From NCBI GenBank assembly GCA_900545365.1, contig UQYL01000030.1:1-15742 (forward strand): a stretch of DNA of 15,742 nucleotides, given 5' to 3'. The position numbers and the translations under genes were made by a program. The first letter of the stretch is position 1. The number at the start of each line of letters is the position of its first letter. Below, piece after piece: positions 6,256 to 12,781 of the stretch. Under the pieces are notes generated by a model. The model was not told where the DNA came from. It did not search any database and saw nothing but the letters and a program-made list of their open reading frames with translations. This DNA is from an uncultured Dialister sp. (GTDB lineage Bacteria; Bacillota; Negativicutes; Veillonellales; Dialisteraceae).

Positions 6256-7773
6256 TCAGGATTTCCGGAGGAGGAGCGCCGTGTCCGTCTGCCAGACGGT
6301 CTGCCATTCGTCCCGCACTGCCGGAGACCAGTCTCGGACGACTTTTTTCTGGACGAGAAGATCCGCCGGGCCGGGGATCGAAGCGCCGGGCTTCGTGAGA
6401 TCCGGCATGGGCCGACCGTAGAGATCGTGATAGAACGCGGAAGCCGGACGGTAGAAGGGGTCGATCCAGAGCGCCGTCCCTTCCGGCCGCTCCGTCACGG
6501 CGGCGCGCATGGAGAGATGGGGGGATGTGAACTGCTCCCGCACGGGCTCCGCGAAGAGCGTCCACGCGGCGCAGGTGAGAAAGAGCGCCAGCGCGCCCTG
6601 CGCAAAAAGGAAGCCCCGCATATTTCCGCCGCGGAAGAGCCGCACCGCGAGGAGCCCCAGGATCATCATCACGAGGGCCGTGCCGTACTTGGCCGGTAGG
6701 CCTCCCGCGGGCGTGAGCGGAGCCGCGGCGACAGCGGCCGCAGTGATGCCGAGAAAGAAGATGTGGAGCTGCGGGAAGAGCCGGCCCGCTCCTTCCTGCG
6801 CCAGGTCGTCCAGATAGAGCGCCGAAAGTACCGCAAGAGGCGGAAAGATCGGGAGGATATAGGAAAAGAGCTGCGTCGACGAAGCGGAGAAGAAAAGGAA
6901 GATGAATCCCGCCCATACCATGAGATAGAGCGTCTTCGGATCGGCGGCGAAGCGGCGGACTCTCGTAAGCGCGCCGGCGAGCGCCCCCGTCCAGGGGAAG
7001 AAGCCCGCCGTGAGGACGACGAAGTAGAGCCACCAGTGGTCTTTGCCGGCGTGTTCCGGCTGTGTGAAGCGCACCAGGTTGTGATAGCCCAGGAACGTGT
7101 CAACGAAAGGCTGGCCGTGGACGGAGACCATGTAGGCATACCACGGCAGGCCCACGAGGCAGGCAAGAGGGATGCCCCAGTACCACCGGAGCGCCATAAT
7201 GGGCTTCCAGGTGAACCGTTTCTGCGCCAGCAGCCAGAGCCCTACGATGAAAGCGGGAAATCCGAAACCGATCGGTCCCTTCGCGAGAAGGGCGAAGCCG
7301 CACGCGATATAGGCGGCGGCATACCGTTTCTCAAGAAAAGAGAAAAGCGCGGCCGTAAGAGCCGCGGTGAGCGTCATATCCGTCACGGCGGCCCGGGCGA
7401 TCACGATAAATTCGAGAGACGAAGCGAGGATGAAAGCGCCGGTGAAGGCGATCCTCCGGGAAAAGAGCCGTTCCGCCGCGCCGTACACATAGAGCACCGT
7501 CCCCGCGGCGATCAGCGCGGAAGGCAGGCGGGCCGAAAAGGTGGAAACACCCAGAAGGGAAAAAGAGACCGCTTCCAGCCAGTAGAAGAGCGGCGGCTTG
7601 TCATACCAGAAATCACCGTAAATGCGGGGCGAGAGCCAGTCGCCGGCGGCGATCATCTCTTTGGCGGTCTCGCCGTAGACCGGTTCGTCCGGATCGAGGA
7701 GAGGCACGTTCCAGAGGAAAATAAGAAAAAGTATGAGGGAATACAGAAGCAGATAGATCCTGTCGCGGTTCAT
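6256..7773 (-). CDS. GT39/ArnT-like membrane glycosyltransferase (first copy)
   Basis: The 505-residue protein has the same GT-C architecture as the copy immediately downstream. It has an N-terminal helix (7-24), then PLLDPDEPVYGETAKEM (24-40) with D29-E30 forming the acidic catalytic-loop pair, GDFWYDKPP (D58), ARAAVTDMTL (D132) and LAKGPIGFGFPA (163-174). The two copies are strikingly similar over the first 250 residues and diverge in the C-terminal part, consistent with an old tandem duplication. The ATG at 7773 lies 4 nt after the dedA stop. The nearest purine-rich site (AAGGAG) is about 13 nt away, so initiation is probably coupled to dedA translation. It likely uses an undecaprenyl-phosphate-linked sugar to modify lipid A, another glycan or a protein; sequence alone does not decide. 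Confidence 0.88.
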   Translation of the reverse strand: MNRDRIYLLLYSLILFLIFLWNVPLLDPDEPVYGETAKEMIAAGDWLSPRIYGDFWYDKPPLFYWLEAVSFSLLGVSTFSARLPSALIAAGTVLYVYGAAERLFSRRIAFTGAFILASSLEFIVIARAAVTDMTLTAALTAALFSFLEKRYAAAYIACGFALLAKGPIGFGFPAFIVGLWLLAQKRFTWKPIMALRWYWGIPLACLVGLPWYAYMVSVHGQPFVDTFLGYHNLVRFTQPEHAGKDHWWLYFVVLTAGFFPWTGALAGALTRVRRFAADPKTLYLMVWAGFIFLFFSASSTQLFSYILPIFPPLAVLSALYLDDLAQEGAGRLFPQLHIFFLGITAAAVAAAPLTPAGGLPAKYGTALVMMILGLLAVRLFRGGNMRGFLFAQGALALFLTCAAWTLFAEPVREQFTSPHLSMRAAVTERPEGTALWIDPFYRPASAFYHDLYGRPMPDLTKPGASIPGPADLLVQKKVVRDWSPAVRDEWQTVWQTDTALLLRKS

Positions 7774-7777
7774 GAGA

Positions 7778-8368
7778 TCAGTCTTTCTCCTTGACGCGGC
7801 GAAGATAGAAATAGACGGCGCAGATCACGAGGACGAGGGCTGCGGAGCCTGCCGCGATTTCATAATGATAATCCAATATGGTCTGCCAGTTGTCGCCGAG
7901 GACGGAGCCGACGTAGACGAGGAGCATCGTCCACGGCACGGTGCCGAGAATGGTGAACAGCACGAAGTGAGGCAGAGGATACTGGGCGATGCCCGCGGGA
8001 AGCGAGATGAAAGTGCGGATGCCCGGAAGGAGGCGGCCCGTGAACACGGCGATGCCGCCGTACCGCTGGAACCAGGAATCCGCGGCGACGAGCTTCTTCG
8101 AAGAGAGCTTCATGTGGCTGCCGTATTTCAGGAGCACCGTACGGCCGCCCCTGTACCCGATCCAGTACGACGCGAGCGATCCCGCGACGCCGGCTGCCGT
8201 GCCGACAGCGACGGTCGGCCAGAATGTGAAGACCTCCTGCGAGACGAGGAATCCCGCGAAGCCGAGCACGATCTCGCTGGGGATGGGCACATTCATATTT
8301 TCCAGCGCCATGGTGATAAAGAGCGCCATATAGCCCCATTCGGCAAGAAAATCGGTAATCAGTTCCAT
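7778..8368 (-). CDS. dedA: DedA-family membrane protein (SNARE-associated/VTT domain)
   Basis: The 196-residue integral membrane protein has the DedA hallmarks: ENMNVPIPSE (23-32) with E23 and E32 near the first re-entrant segment, and FTGRLLPGIRTFISLPAG (109-126) with R112 and R118. A C-terminal transmembrane helix (172-189) ends in a basic tail. DedA/UptA-type proteins recycle undecaprenyl phosphate or flip phospholipids across the inner membrane, and loss of some causes polymyxin sensitivity. It is the promoter-proximal gene ahead of two glycosyltransferases predicted to use polyprenyl-phosphate sugars, which fits carrier recycling. The ATG at 8368 is preferred over an in-frame GTG at 8392. 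The GTG would sit at the predicted transcription start without a ribosome binding site, while the ATG has AAAGGG about 6 nt upstream. Confidence 0.92.
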   Translation of the reverse strand: MELITDFLAEWGYMALFITMALENMNVPIPSEIVLGFAGFLVSQEVFTFWPTVAVGTAAGVAGSLASYWIGYRGGRTVLLKYGSHMKLSSKKLVAADSWFQRYGGIAVFTGRLLPGIRTFISLPAGIAQYPLPHFVLFTILGTVPWTMLLVYVGSVLGDNWQTILDYHYEIAAGSAALVLVICAVYFYLRRVKEKD

Positions 8369-8399
8369 GATAAGCCCTTTCTGAAAAATCACATCTTAA

Positions 8400-8428
8400 A
8401 CTATAACATTATATATAATAGCGGTCAA
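8400..8428 (-). promoter_or_regulatory. Candidate promoter of the dedA-glycosyltransferase operon
   Basis: On the minus strand, TTGACC (8428-8423, 5 of 6) is followed after 17 bp by TATAGT (8405-8400, 5 of 6). The spacer is A/T-rich and also contains TATAAT-like words. The leader before the dedA ATG would be about 25 nt. Confidence 0.7.
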
Positions 8429-8476
8429 ACGGGAAGCGCCGGGAAATGCGGAGGGGCCGTTTCTTTTCCGCTTTTC

Positions 8477-8557
8477 GATGAGCGGCGGAAAATGAAAAGC
8501 GGGAAATGAATGAGCGGCGGAAAATGAAAAACGGGAAATAAATGAGCGCCGCTCATC
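8477..8557. repeat. Inverted repeat flanking the tandem duplication
   Basis: GATGAGCGGCG at 8477-8487 is the exact reverse complement of CGCCGCTCATC at 8547-8557. The right arm can also pair with ATGAGCGGCG of the second tandem copy (8510-8519). On its own, 8542-8556 forms a near-perfect 15-base palindrome (ATGAGCG, one base, CGCTCAT). The arms could therefore form mutually exclusive structures. Confidence 0.8.
8478..8541 (+). repeat. 32-bp tandem direct repeat, two copies
   Basis: Copies at 8478-8509 and 8510-8541 start with ATGAGCGGCGGAAAATGAAA and differ at two positions by my alignment. The first 7 bases of a third copy (ATGAGCG) follow at 8542. The unit is not a multiple of three, so it is unlikely to be a coding repeat. 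Confidence 0.9.
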
Positions 8558-8605
8558 GGCGGGCGGAGAGCCTCGGGAAACAGGCGGGGAAAATTTGATA
8601 AAGCA

Positions 8606-8634
8606 TTGACGATAAGCCGTGATATTGTTATTAT
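8606..8634 (+). promoter_or_regulatory. Candidate promoter of the first binding-protein gene
   Basis: TTGACG (8606-8611, 5 of 6) and TATTAT (8629-8634, 5 of 6) are separated by exactly 17 bp. The predicted start near 8641 gives a leader of about 60 nt. Confidence 0.75.
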
Positions 8635-8655
8635 GAAACTATATTTGAAAGAATA

Positions 8656-8683
8656 TGCAGAATGTTCTGTAAATATTTATAAA
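8656..8683 (+). promoter_or_regulatory. Possible operator sites in the leader of the first binding-protein gene
   Basis: Two elements are adjacent. One is an imperfect palindrome TGCAGAA-TG-TTCTGTA (8656-8671, one mismatched pair). The other, at 8670-8683 (TAAATATTTATAAA), matches the ArgR box core TNAATWWWWATTNA at all fixed positions but one. The second is A/T-rich and could be chance. An ArgR site would fit an arginine- or basic-amino-acid-binding protein, but this is a guess. Confidence 0.25.
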
Positions 8684-8700
8684 GACCGGGAGATGATCAG

Positions 8701-9486
8701 ATGTTGGGAAAGAAATGGAAACTGGCGCTGGCGGCAGGCATGGCTGCGGCGGCTCTCATCGCGGCGGGGTGCGGCGGCTCCGGCAGCGATTCCAAAGCGG
8801 CGGCTGATAAGGGCGGCATCATCCGCGTAGGCGCGGAGACCACCTATCCGCCGTTTGAATTTACGCAGGACGACAAGTACGTGGGCTTCGATCTCGATCT
8901 GTCGGACGCTGTCATCAAACAGATGGGCGGCAAGATGGAATTCAAGAGCATGGGCTTCGACGCGCTCATCCCGGCGCTCCAGAGCAATCAGATCGACCTC
9001 GTCGCTTCCGGCATGGACGTGACGCCGGAACGGGAGAAGCAGGTGGCTTTCAGCGATATTTATTTCGACAAGTCCGGTAAAGTCATCATCGTGCTGAAGG
9101 ATAACGACCAGATCCATGACTGGGACGATCTGAAAGGCCGCGTTGTCTGCGGACAGGTGGGCACGAAGCAGGTGGAATTCGCTCAGGAAGCGGGCGCGAA
9201 GGAAGTCAAGCAGGTCGATTCCAATTCCCAGGCCTTCATGGAGCTCCGCGCGAAGACGGTAGAAGCCGTGGTCATCGATGCTCCGGTGGGCATGTACTAC
9301 CTGAAACAGGGCGGCGACAAGGATATGAAGATCGTCGGCTCCCAGAAGGAAGCGGTGGGCTTCGCTTTCGCCATGAAGAAAGACAACAAAGAACTGCAGG
9401 AAAAAGTGAACAAAGCGCTGAAAGAGGTCCGCGAAAACGGCACGTACGACCAGATCTACGAAAAGTGGTTCGGCGCGTCGAAATAA
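8701..9486 (+). CDS. Family-3 amino-acid ABC transporter substrate-binding lipoprotein (first)
   Basis: The 261-residue product has a lipoprotein signal (KKWK n-region, hydrophobic Ala-rich core, lipobox AAGC with C24), then a complete SBP_bac_3 domain. IRVGAETTYPPFEF (41-54) and GFDLDL (62-67) open lobe one. ASGMDVTPERE (102-112) carries R111, expected to bind the amino-acid carboxylate. GQVGT (151-155) is the lobe-two loop, and VIDAPVGMYY (191-200) carries D193, expected to bind the alpha-amino group. The end, NGTYDQIYEKWFG, is typical. It captures an amino acid outside the membrane for an ABC importer. No permease or ATPase genes adjoin it, so it must use a transporter encoded elsewhere. 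The ATG at 8701 has GGGAG 8 nt upstream. A longer in-frame extension would begin at the -35 region and is rejected. C150 is an extra cysteine not seen in the neighbouring paralogue. Confidence 0.93.
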   Translation: MLGKKWKLALAAGMAAAALIAAGCGGSGSDSKAAADKGGIIRVGAETTYPPFEFTQDDKYVGFDLDLSDAVIKQMGGKMEFKSMGFDALIPALQSNQIDLVASGMDVTPEREKQVAFSDIYFDKSGKVIIVLKDNDQIHDWDDLKGRVVCGQVGTKQVEFAQEAGAKEVKQVDSNSQAFMELRAKTVEAVVIDAPVGMYYLKQGGDKDMKIVGSQKEAVGFAFAMKKDNKELQEKVNKALKEVRENGTYDQIYEKWFGASK

Positions 9487-9499
9487 TCAGACAGACGGC

Positions 9500-9529
9500 A
9501 AAGGGGCCCGGAGAGACGGGGCCCTTTTT
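9500..9529 (+). terminator. Rho-independent terminator after the first binding-protein gene
   Basis: The arms AAAGGGGCCC (9500-9509) and GGGGCCCTTT (9518-9527) pair with one G-G mismatch around an 8-nt loop, and five T end the element. It lies 13 nt past the stop codon. Confidence 0.88.
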
Positions 9530-9581
9530 GCGTGCCCGATGCGGCGCTTTTCCTGATCTTTCGGAAAAAATGAAGAAAAAT

Positions 9582-9610
9582 ATGGCGCTTTTGAAAAGAT
9601 TTTATATAAT
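9582..9610 (+). promoter_or_regulatory. Candidate promoter of the second binding-protein gene
   Basis: A perfect TATAAT lies at 9605-9610. The best -35 at 17 bp spacing is weak (ATGGCG, 3 of 6), so this may need an activator. The preceding terminator makes a separate promoter likely. Confidence 0.5.
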
Positions 9611-9660
9611 GTAAGCAACAGTGGAGCCGCTGCGGCGGCAGTTTCTGAAGGAGGAACATC

Positions 9661-10440
9661 ATGACGGGGAAAAAATGGATGATCGCTGCGGCGGCGCTCA
9701 CCGCGGCGGTCCTGGTCGGCGGCTGCGGCCTGGGCGGCTCGTATTCGGATGCGGTTTCCAAAAACGGGAAGGAAAAAGTGCTCCGCGTGGGGTCGGACAC
9801 GAATTTCCCGCCTTTTGAATACAAGGAAGACGGGAAGCTCTCCGGCTTTGATATGGAGCTGATCCAGGCGGTGGCGGATAAGATGGGGGCGAAACTGGAA
9901 GTGAAGGACATCACCTTCAGCGACCTGATCCCCGCCGTGAAGGAAGGCCGGGTAGACGCTGTCATCTCCGGCATGGAAGCGACGGCGGCGCGGTCGAAGG
10001 ACCTGTCTTTCAGCGATCCCTACTGCCCAGCGGGCTATTCCATACTGACGGAAAAATCAGATGATGCCATTCAGGGCTGGGACGATCTGAAAGGAAAGGT
10101 CATCGCCACGCAGACAGGCACGCGCCATGCGGAGATCTCCATCGATTTCGGCGCGGAGCGCGTGCAGGCATTCGATGAAAAAGGCAATGTCATCAAGGCG
10201 CTGAAAGACGGCGACGTGGACGCGGCCGTCATCGATACGCCGGTGGCGCTGTACTACGCGAAGCACGACGATGCGCTGAAAGTGGCGGGCGAGCCGAAAG
10301 TATCCGAGAACGGGCTGGCCATCGGCGTGAAGAAGGGCAATACGGAGCTCCAGAAGGAGATCAACGCAGCGCTGAAAGCCGTGAAGGACGACGGCACATA
10401 CGGGAAGATGTATGCGAAGTGGTTCGGTGAAATGAAATAA
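9661..10440 (+). CDS. Family-3 amino-acid ABC transporter substrate-binding lipoprotein (second)
   Basis: The 259-residue lipoprotein (lipobox VGGC, C22) carries an intact SBP_bac_3 domain. It has LRVGSDTNFPPFEY (41-54), SGFDMEL (61-67), SGMEATAARSKD (103-114) with R111 for the carboxylate, TQTGTRHAE (150-158), and AVIDTPVALYY (189-199) with D192 for the amino group. The ending DGTYGKMYAKWFG parallels the gene upstream, so the two look like a diverged tandem duplication. Pocket-lining segments differ (SDPYCPAGY here, SDIYFDKSG there), so they may bind different amino acids. The ATG at 9661 has a perfect AAGGAGG 6 nt upstream. A small GC hairpin (9626-9639) sits in the leader. It is flanked by its own promoter and terminator, with no ABC permease or ATPase partner nearby. 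Confidence 0.93.
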   Translation: MTGKKWMIAAAALTAAVLVGGCGLGGSYSDAVSKNGKEKVLRVGSDTNFPPFEYKEDGKLSGFDMELIQAVADKMGAKLEVKDITFSDLIPAVKEGRVDAVISGMEATAARSKDLSFSDPYCPAGYSILTEKSDDAIQGWDDLKGKVIATQTGTRHAEISIDFGAERVQAFDEKGNVIKALKDGDVDAAVIDTPVALYYAKHDDALKVAGEPKVSENGLAIGVKKGNTELQKEINAALKAVKDDGTYGKMYAKWFGEMK

Positions 10441-10449
10441 GCGGAAAGG

Positions 10450-10471
10450 AGCAGGCATGGCCTGCTTTTTT
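10450..10471 (+). terminator. Rho-independent terminator after the second binding-protein gene
   Basis: A perfect GCAGGC/GCCTGC stem with loop ATG (10451-10465) is followed by six T, starting 10 nt after the stop. Confidence 0.9.
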
Positions 10472-10519
10472 CCTGCGCCTCGCCCGGCGCGGGGCGGATT
10501 GTATTGAGAATCCTTTTTA

Positions 10520-10548
10520 TTTACAGATATATGCAAATACGCTACAAT
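10520..10548 (+). promoter_or_regulatory. Promoter of the suf operon
   Basis: TTTACA (10520-10525, 5 of 6) and TACAAT (10543-10548, 5 of 6) are separated by 17 bp. The leader is about 50 nt. I recognise no Fur or IscR/SufR site with confidence, and no regulator gene lies next to the operon in this window. Confidence 0.75.
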
Positions 10549-10603
10549 ATAGAAAGACTTAGATTTATCAGGGCGTAAGCCTGTTTCTATATGAGGTGAA
10601 ATT

Positions 10604-11356
10604 ATGAGCGAATTGCTGCGCATTGAGAATCTCCACGTGTCCGCGGGAGATAAGGAGCTGCTCCACGGCGTCAGTCTCACTGTCAATACAGGGGAGGCGC
10701 ACGCTGTCATGGGCGTGAACGGCGCGGGGAAATCGACGCTCCTCCACGCGATCATGGGGAACCCCGCCTATACGGTGACAGAAGGGCGCATTTATTTTGA
10801 GGGGCAGGACATCACAGAGCTTTCCGCCGACAAGCGGGCTCGTCTCGGCGTATTCCTGTCCTTTCAGTCGCCGGTCTCCGTGGCGGGCATTTCCATGGAA
10901 AATTTCATCCGCACCGCGAAGACCGCCGTTTCCGGCCAGCAGCAGCGGCTCTTCCCCTTCAAGCGGCTCATGAAGCAGCGCCTGGAAGGGCTGGCCATGG
11001 ATCCGTCCTACGCGGAGCGGTACCTGAATGACGGTTTCTCCGGCGGGGAGCGGAAAAAGAGCGAGATCCTCCAGATGCGCATCCTCGAGCCGAAGCTGGC
11101 CATGCTGGATGAGCCCGACTCCGGGCTGGATGTGGACGCGGTCCGGGTGGTGGCGAAGAATATCGCCGAATACCACACGGATAAGAACGCCCTCATCCTT
11201 ATCACGCACCTGAATCAGCTGCTGAAATATATCCGCCCCGATCATGTGCATATCCTGATCGGCGGGAAGATCGTCGCTGAAGGCGGGCCGGAACTGGCCG
11301 ACGAAGTGGAGACGAACGGCTTCGACGCGTACCGCGGCGCGGCGCAAGAGGTGTGA
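10604..11356 (+). CDS. sufC: Fe-S cluster assembly ATPase SufC
   Basis: The 250-residue ABC-type ATPase is the soluble motor of the SufBCD scaffold. ATP binding drives the conformational change that opens the SufB-SufD interface for cluster assembly. Walker A is GVNGAGKST (37-45), the Q-loop is at Q88 (SFQSP), the signature is FSGGERKK (145-152), Walker B is LAMLDEPDSGLD (165-176), and the switch histidine is H202 (LITHLNQ). The ERKK after the signature and the DSGLD sequence are characteristic of SufC within the ABC family. The length is normal. The ATG at 10604 follows GAGGTG at 5 nt. It is the first gene of the suf operon, and its stop is 2 nt before the sufB start. Confidence 0.97.
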   Translation: MSELLRIENLHVSAGDKELLHGVSLTVNTGEAHAVMGVNGAGKSTLLHAIMGNPAYTVTEGRIYFEGQDITELSADKRARLGVFLSFQSPVSVAGISMENFIRTAKTAVSGQQQRLFPFKRLMKQRLEGLAMDPSYAERYLNDGFSGGERKKSEILQMRILEPKLAMLDEPDSGLDVDAVRVVAKNIAEYHTDKNALILITHLNQLLKYIRPDHVHILIGGKIVAEGGPELADEVETNGFDAYRGAAQEV

Positions 11357-11358
11357 CC

Positions 11359-12771
11359 ATGGCGGAGGAAAAAAAGAAAAGCCGCATCGACGATGTGGCC
11401 CGCGGCGTGTATGATATCCGGGACGCCGTGGAATATTCCTATAAGACGGAAGCGGGCCTGACAGAAGCGGTCGTCCGGGAGATCTCGGAGAAAAAAGAGG
11501 AGCCGCAGTGGATGCTGGAAAAGCGGCTCCGCGCGCTCGATATCTACCGCTCTCTCGATCTGGGGCCGTGGATGCCCGACATTTCCGAACTGGATATGGA
11601 TCACATCGACACTTATGTCCGCCCGAAGACGGATATGAAAGCGCGCTGGGAAGATCTGCCGGAAAATATCCGGGACACCTTCGACCGGCTGGGCATTCCC
11701 GAAGCGGAGAAGAAATCCCTTGCCGGGGTGGGCGCGCAGTACGACTCGGAAGTGGTGTACCACAATGTGCAGGAAGAGCTGGAGAAGCAGGGCGTCATTT
11801 ATGTCGACTTTGAGACGGCGGTGAAAGAGTATCCGGAGCTGGTGAAGCCTTATTTCGGGCGGCTCATCGCGCCGAATTATCATAAATTCGCGGCGCTCCA
11901 CTACGCGGTGTGGTCGGGGGGCTCCTTCGTCTATGTGCCGAAAGGCGTGGACGTGAAGATGCCGCTGCAAAGCTATTTCCGCCTGAACGCGCCCGGCGCG
12001 GGGCAGTTCGAGCATACCCTTATCATCGTCGAGGAAGGGGCGAAGTGCCATTTCATTGAAGGCTGCTCGGCGCCGCGGTACAATGTGGCCAATCTCCACG
12101 CGGGAGCGGTGGAGCTCTTCGTGAAAAAGGGCGCGGAGCTGCGGTACTCCACCATCGAGAACTGGTCGAAGAACATGTACAATCTGAATACGAAGCGGGC
12201 TCTCGTGGAAGAAGACGGCCGCATGATCTGGGTGAGCGGCTCTTTCGGTTCTCATGTGTCCTGCCTCTATCCCGACACGGTGCTGAAAGGCGACCGGTCT
12301 TCCTGTGAATTTACGGGCATTACTTTCGCCGGGAAAGGGCAGTTCCTCGACACGGGATCAAAAGTGGAATGCTGGGGGAAAGACACGAAGCTCAATATTC
12401 ACGCCAAGTCGATCTCCAAAGGCGGCGGCACATCGATCTACCGCGGCGTGGTGCACATCGGCCCGAACGCGTCCGGCGCGCGGGGCTCCATCAGCTGCGA
12501 GTCGCTCATGCTGGACAATGAGTCCCGCTCCGATACAGTGCCGGACATCATCATAGAAAATGACGATATCGATCTGGGGCACGAAGCGTCCATCGGGCGC
12601 ATCCCTGACGAAGATATCTACTATCTCATGAGCCGCGGTCTGTCTGAAACGGACGCGAAGGCCATGCTGGTGCGGGGATTTGCGGAGCCGGTCTCCAAGG
12701 CGCTTCCCCTGGAATACGCCGTGGAGATGAACCGGCTCATCGATCTGGAATTTGAAGGATCCATCGGATAA
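11359..12771 (+). CDS. sufB: Fe-S cluster scaffold protein SufB
   Basis: The 470-residue protein is full length for the family. It is the scaffold subunit that builds the nascent Fe-S cluster with SufD and SufC in the cytosol. The beta-helix core is recognisable: WSGGSFVYVPKGVDVKMPLQ (185-204), GQFEHTLIIVEEGAKCHFIEGCSAP (215-239) and ENWSKNMYNLNTKR (267-280). The C-terminal part carries SISCESLMLDNESRSDTVP, with C380 as the expected sulfur/cluster-accepting cysteine. LGHEASIG (406-413), YYLMSRGLSE and LEYAVEMNRLI follow. The ATG at 11359 is chosen because AGAGGTG lies 5 nt upstream; an overlapping GTG at 11353 sits inside that site. AAGGAGG for sufD overlaps the sufB stop. Confidence 0.97.
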   Translation: MAEEKKKSRIDDVARGVYDIRDAVEYSYKTEAGLTEAVVREISEKKEEPQWMLEKRLRALDIYRSLDLGPWMPDISELDMDHIDTYVRPKTDMKARWEDLPENIRDTFDRLGIPEAEKKSLAGVGAQYDSEVVYHNVQEELEKQGVIYVDFETAVKEYPELVKPYFGRLIAPNYHKFAALHYAVWSGGSFVYVPKGVDVKMPLQSYFRLNAPGAGQFEHTLIIVEEGAKCHFIEGCSAPRYNVANLHAGAVELFVKKGAELRYSTIENWSKNMYNLNTKRALVEEDGRMIWVSGSFGSHVSCLYPDTVLKGDRSSCEFTGITFAGKGQFLDTGSKVECWGKDTKLNIHAKSISKGGGTSIYRGVVHIGPNASGARGSISCESLMLDNESRSDTVPDIIIENDDIDLGHEASIGRIPDEDIYYLMSRGLSETDAKAMLVRGFAEPVSKALPLEYAVEMNRLIDLEFEGSIG

Positions 12772-12781
12772 GGAGGCGGCT

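Larger units (their letters stand above)
8429..8605. other. Intergenic region between divergent promoters
   Basis: The gene-free stretch between dedA and the first binding-protein gene is 332 bases (8369-8700). Between the -35 boxes of its two divergent promoters lie 177 bases containing a 32-bp tandem duplication and inverted repeats. The word CGGGAAA occurs at 8440, 8500, 8532 and 8574, all in the same orientation. I see no credible gene. Neither predicted transcript covers it, so if it acts, it more likely does so as DNA, for example by binding a regulator. Confidence 0.6.

Noticed and set aside
6763..7794. Long plus-strand open frame opposite the first glycosyltransferase gene
   Set aside because: It has the same composition artefact, no ribosome binding site and no recognisable motif, and it runs past the start of a well-supported gene.
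8463..8492. TTTTCCGC/GCGGAAAA hairpin as a terminator
   Set aside because: The loop is 13 nt, there is no proper U-tract after a GC-rich stem in either direction, and no upstream gene needs it.
8478..8598. Chain of tiny overlapping ORFs (MSGGK, MKSGK, MKNGK and an 18-codon one) in the repeat block
   Set aside because: The starts and stops follow from the repeated ATGA words. The unit length is not a multiple of three, there are no good ribosome binding sites, and no predicted transcript covers the block.
10504..10532. TTGAGA...ATATAT as an alternative suf promoter, and the nearby TGAGAAT as a Fur half-site
   Set aside because: TTTACA-17-TACAAT matches better, and there is no convincing inverted partner for a Fur box.
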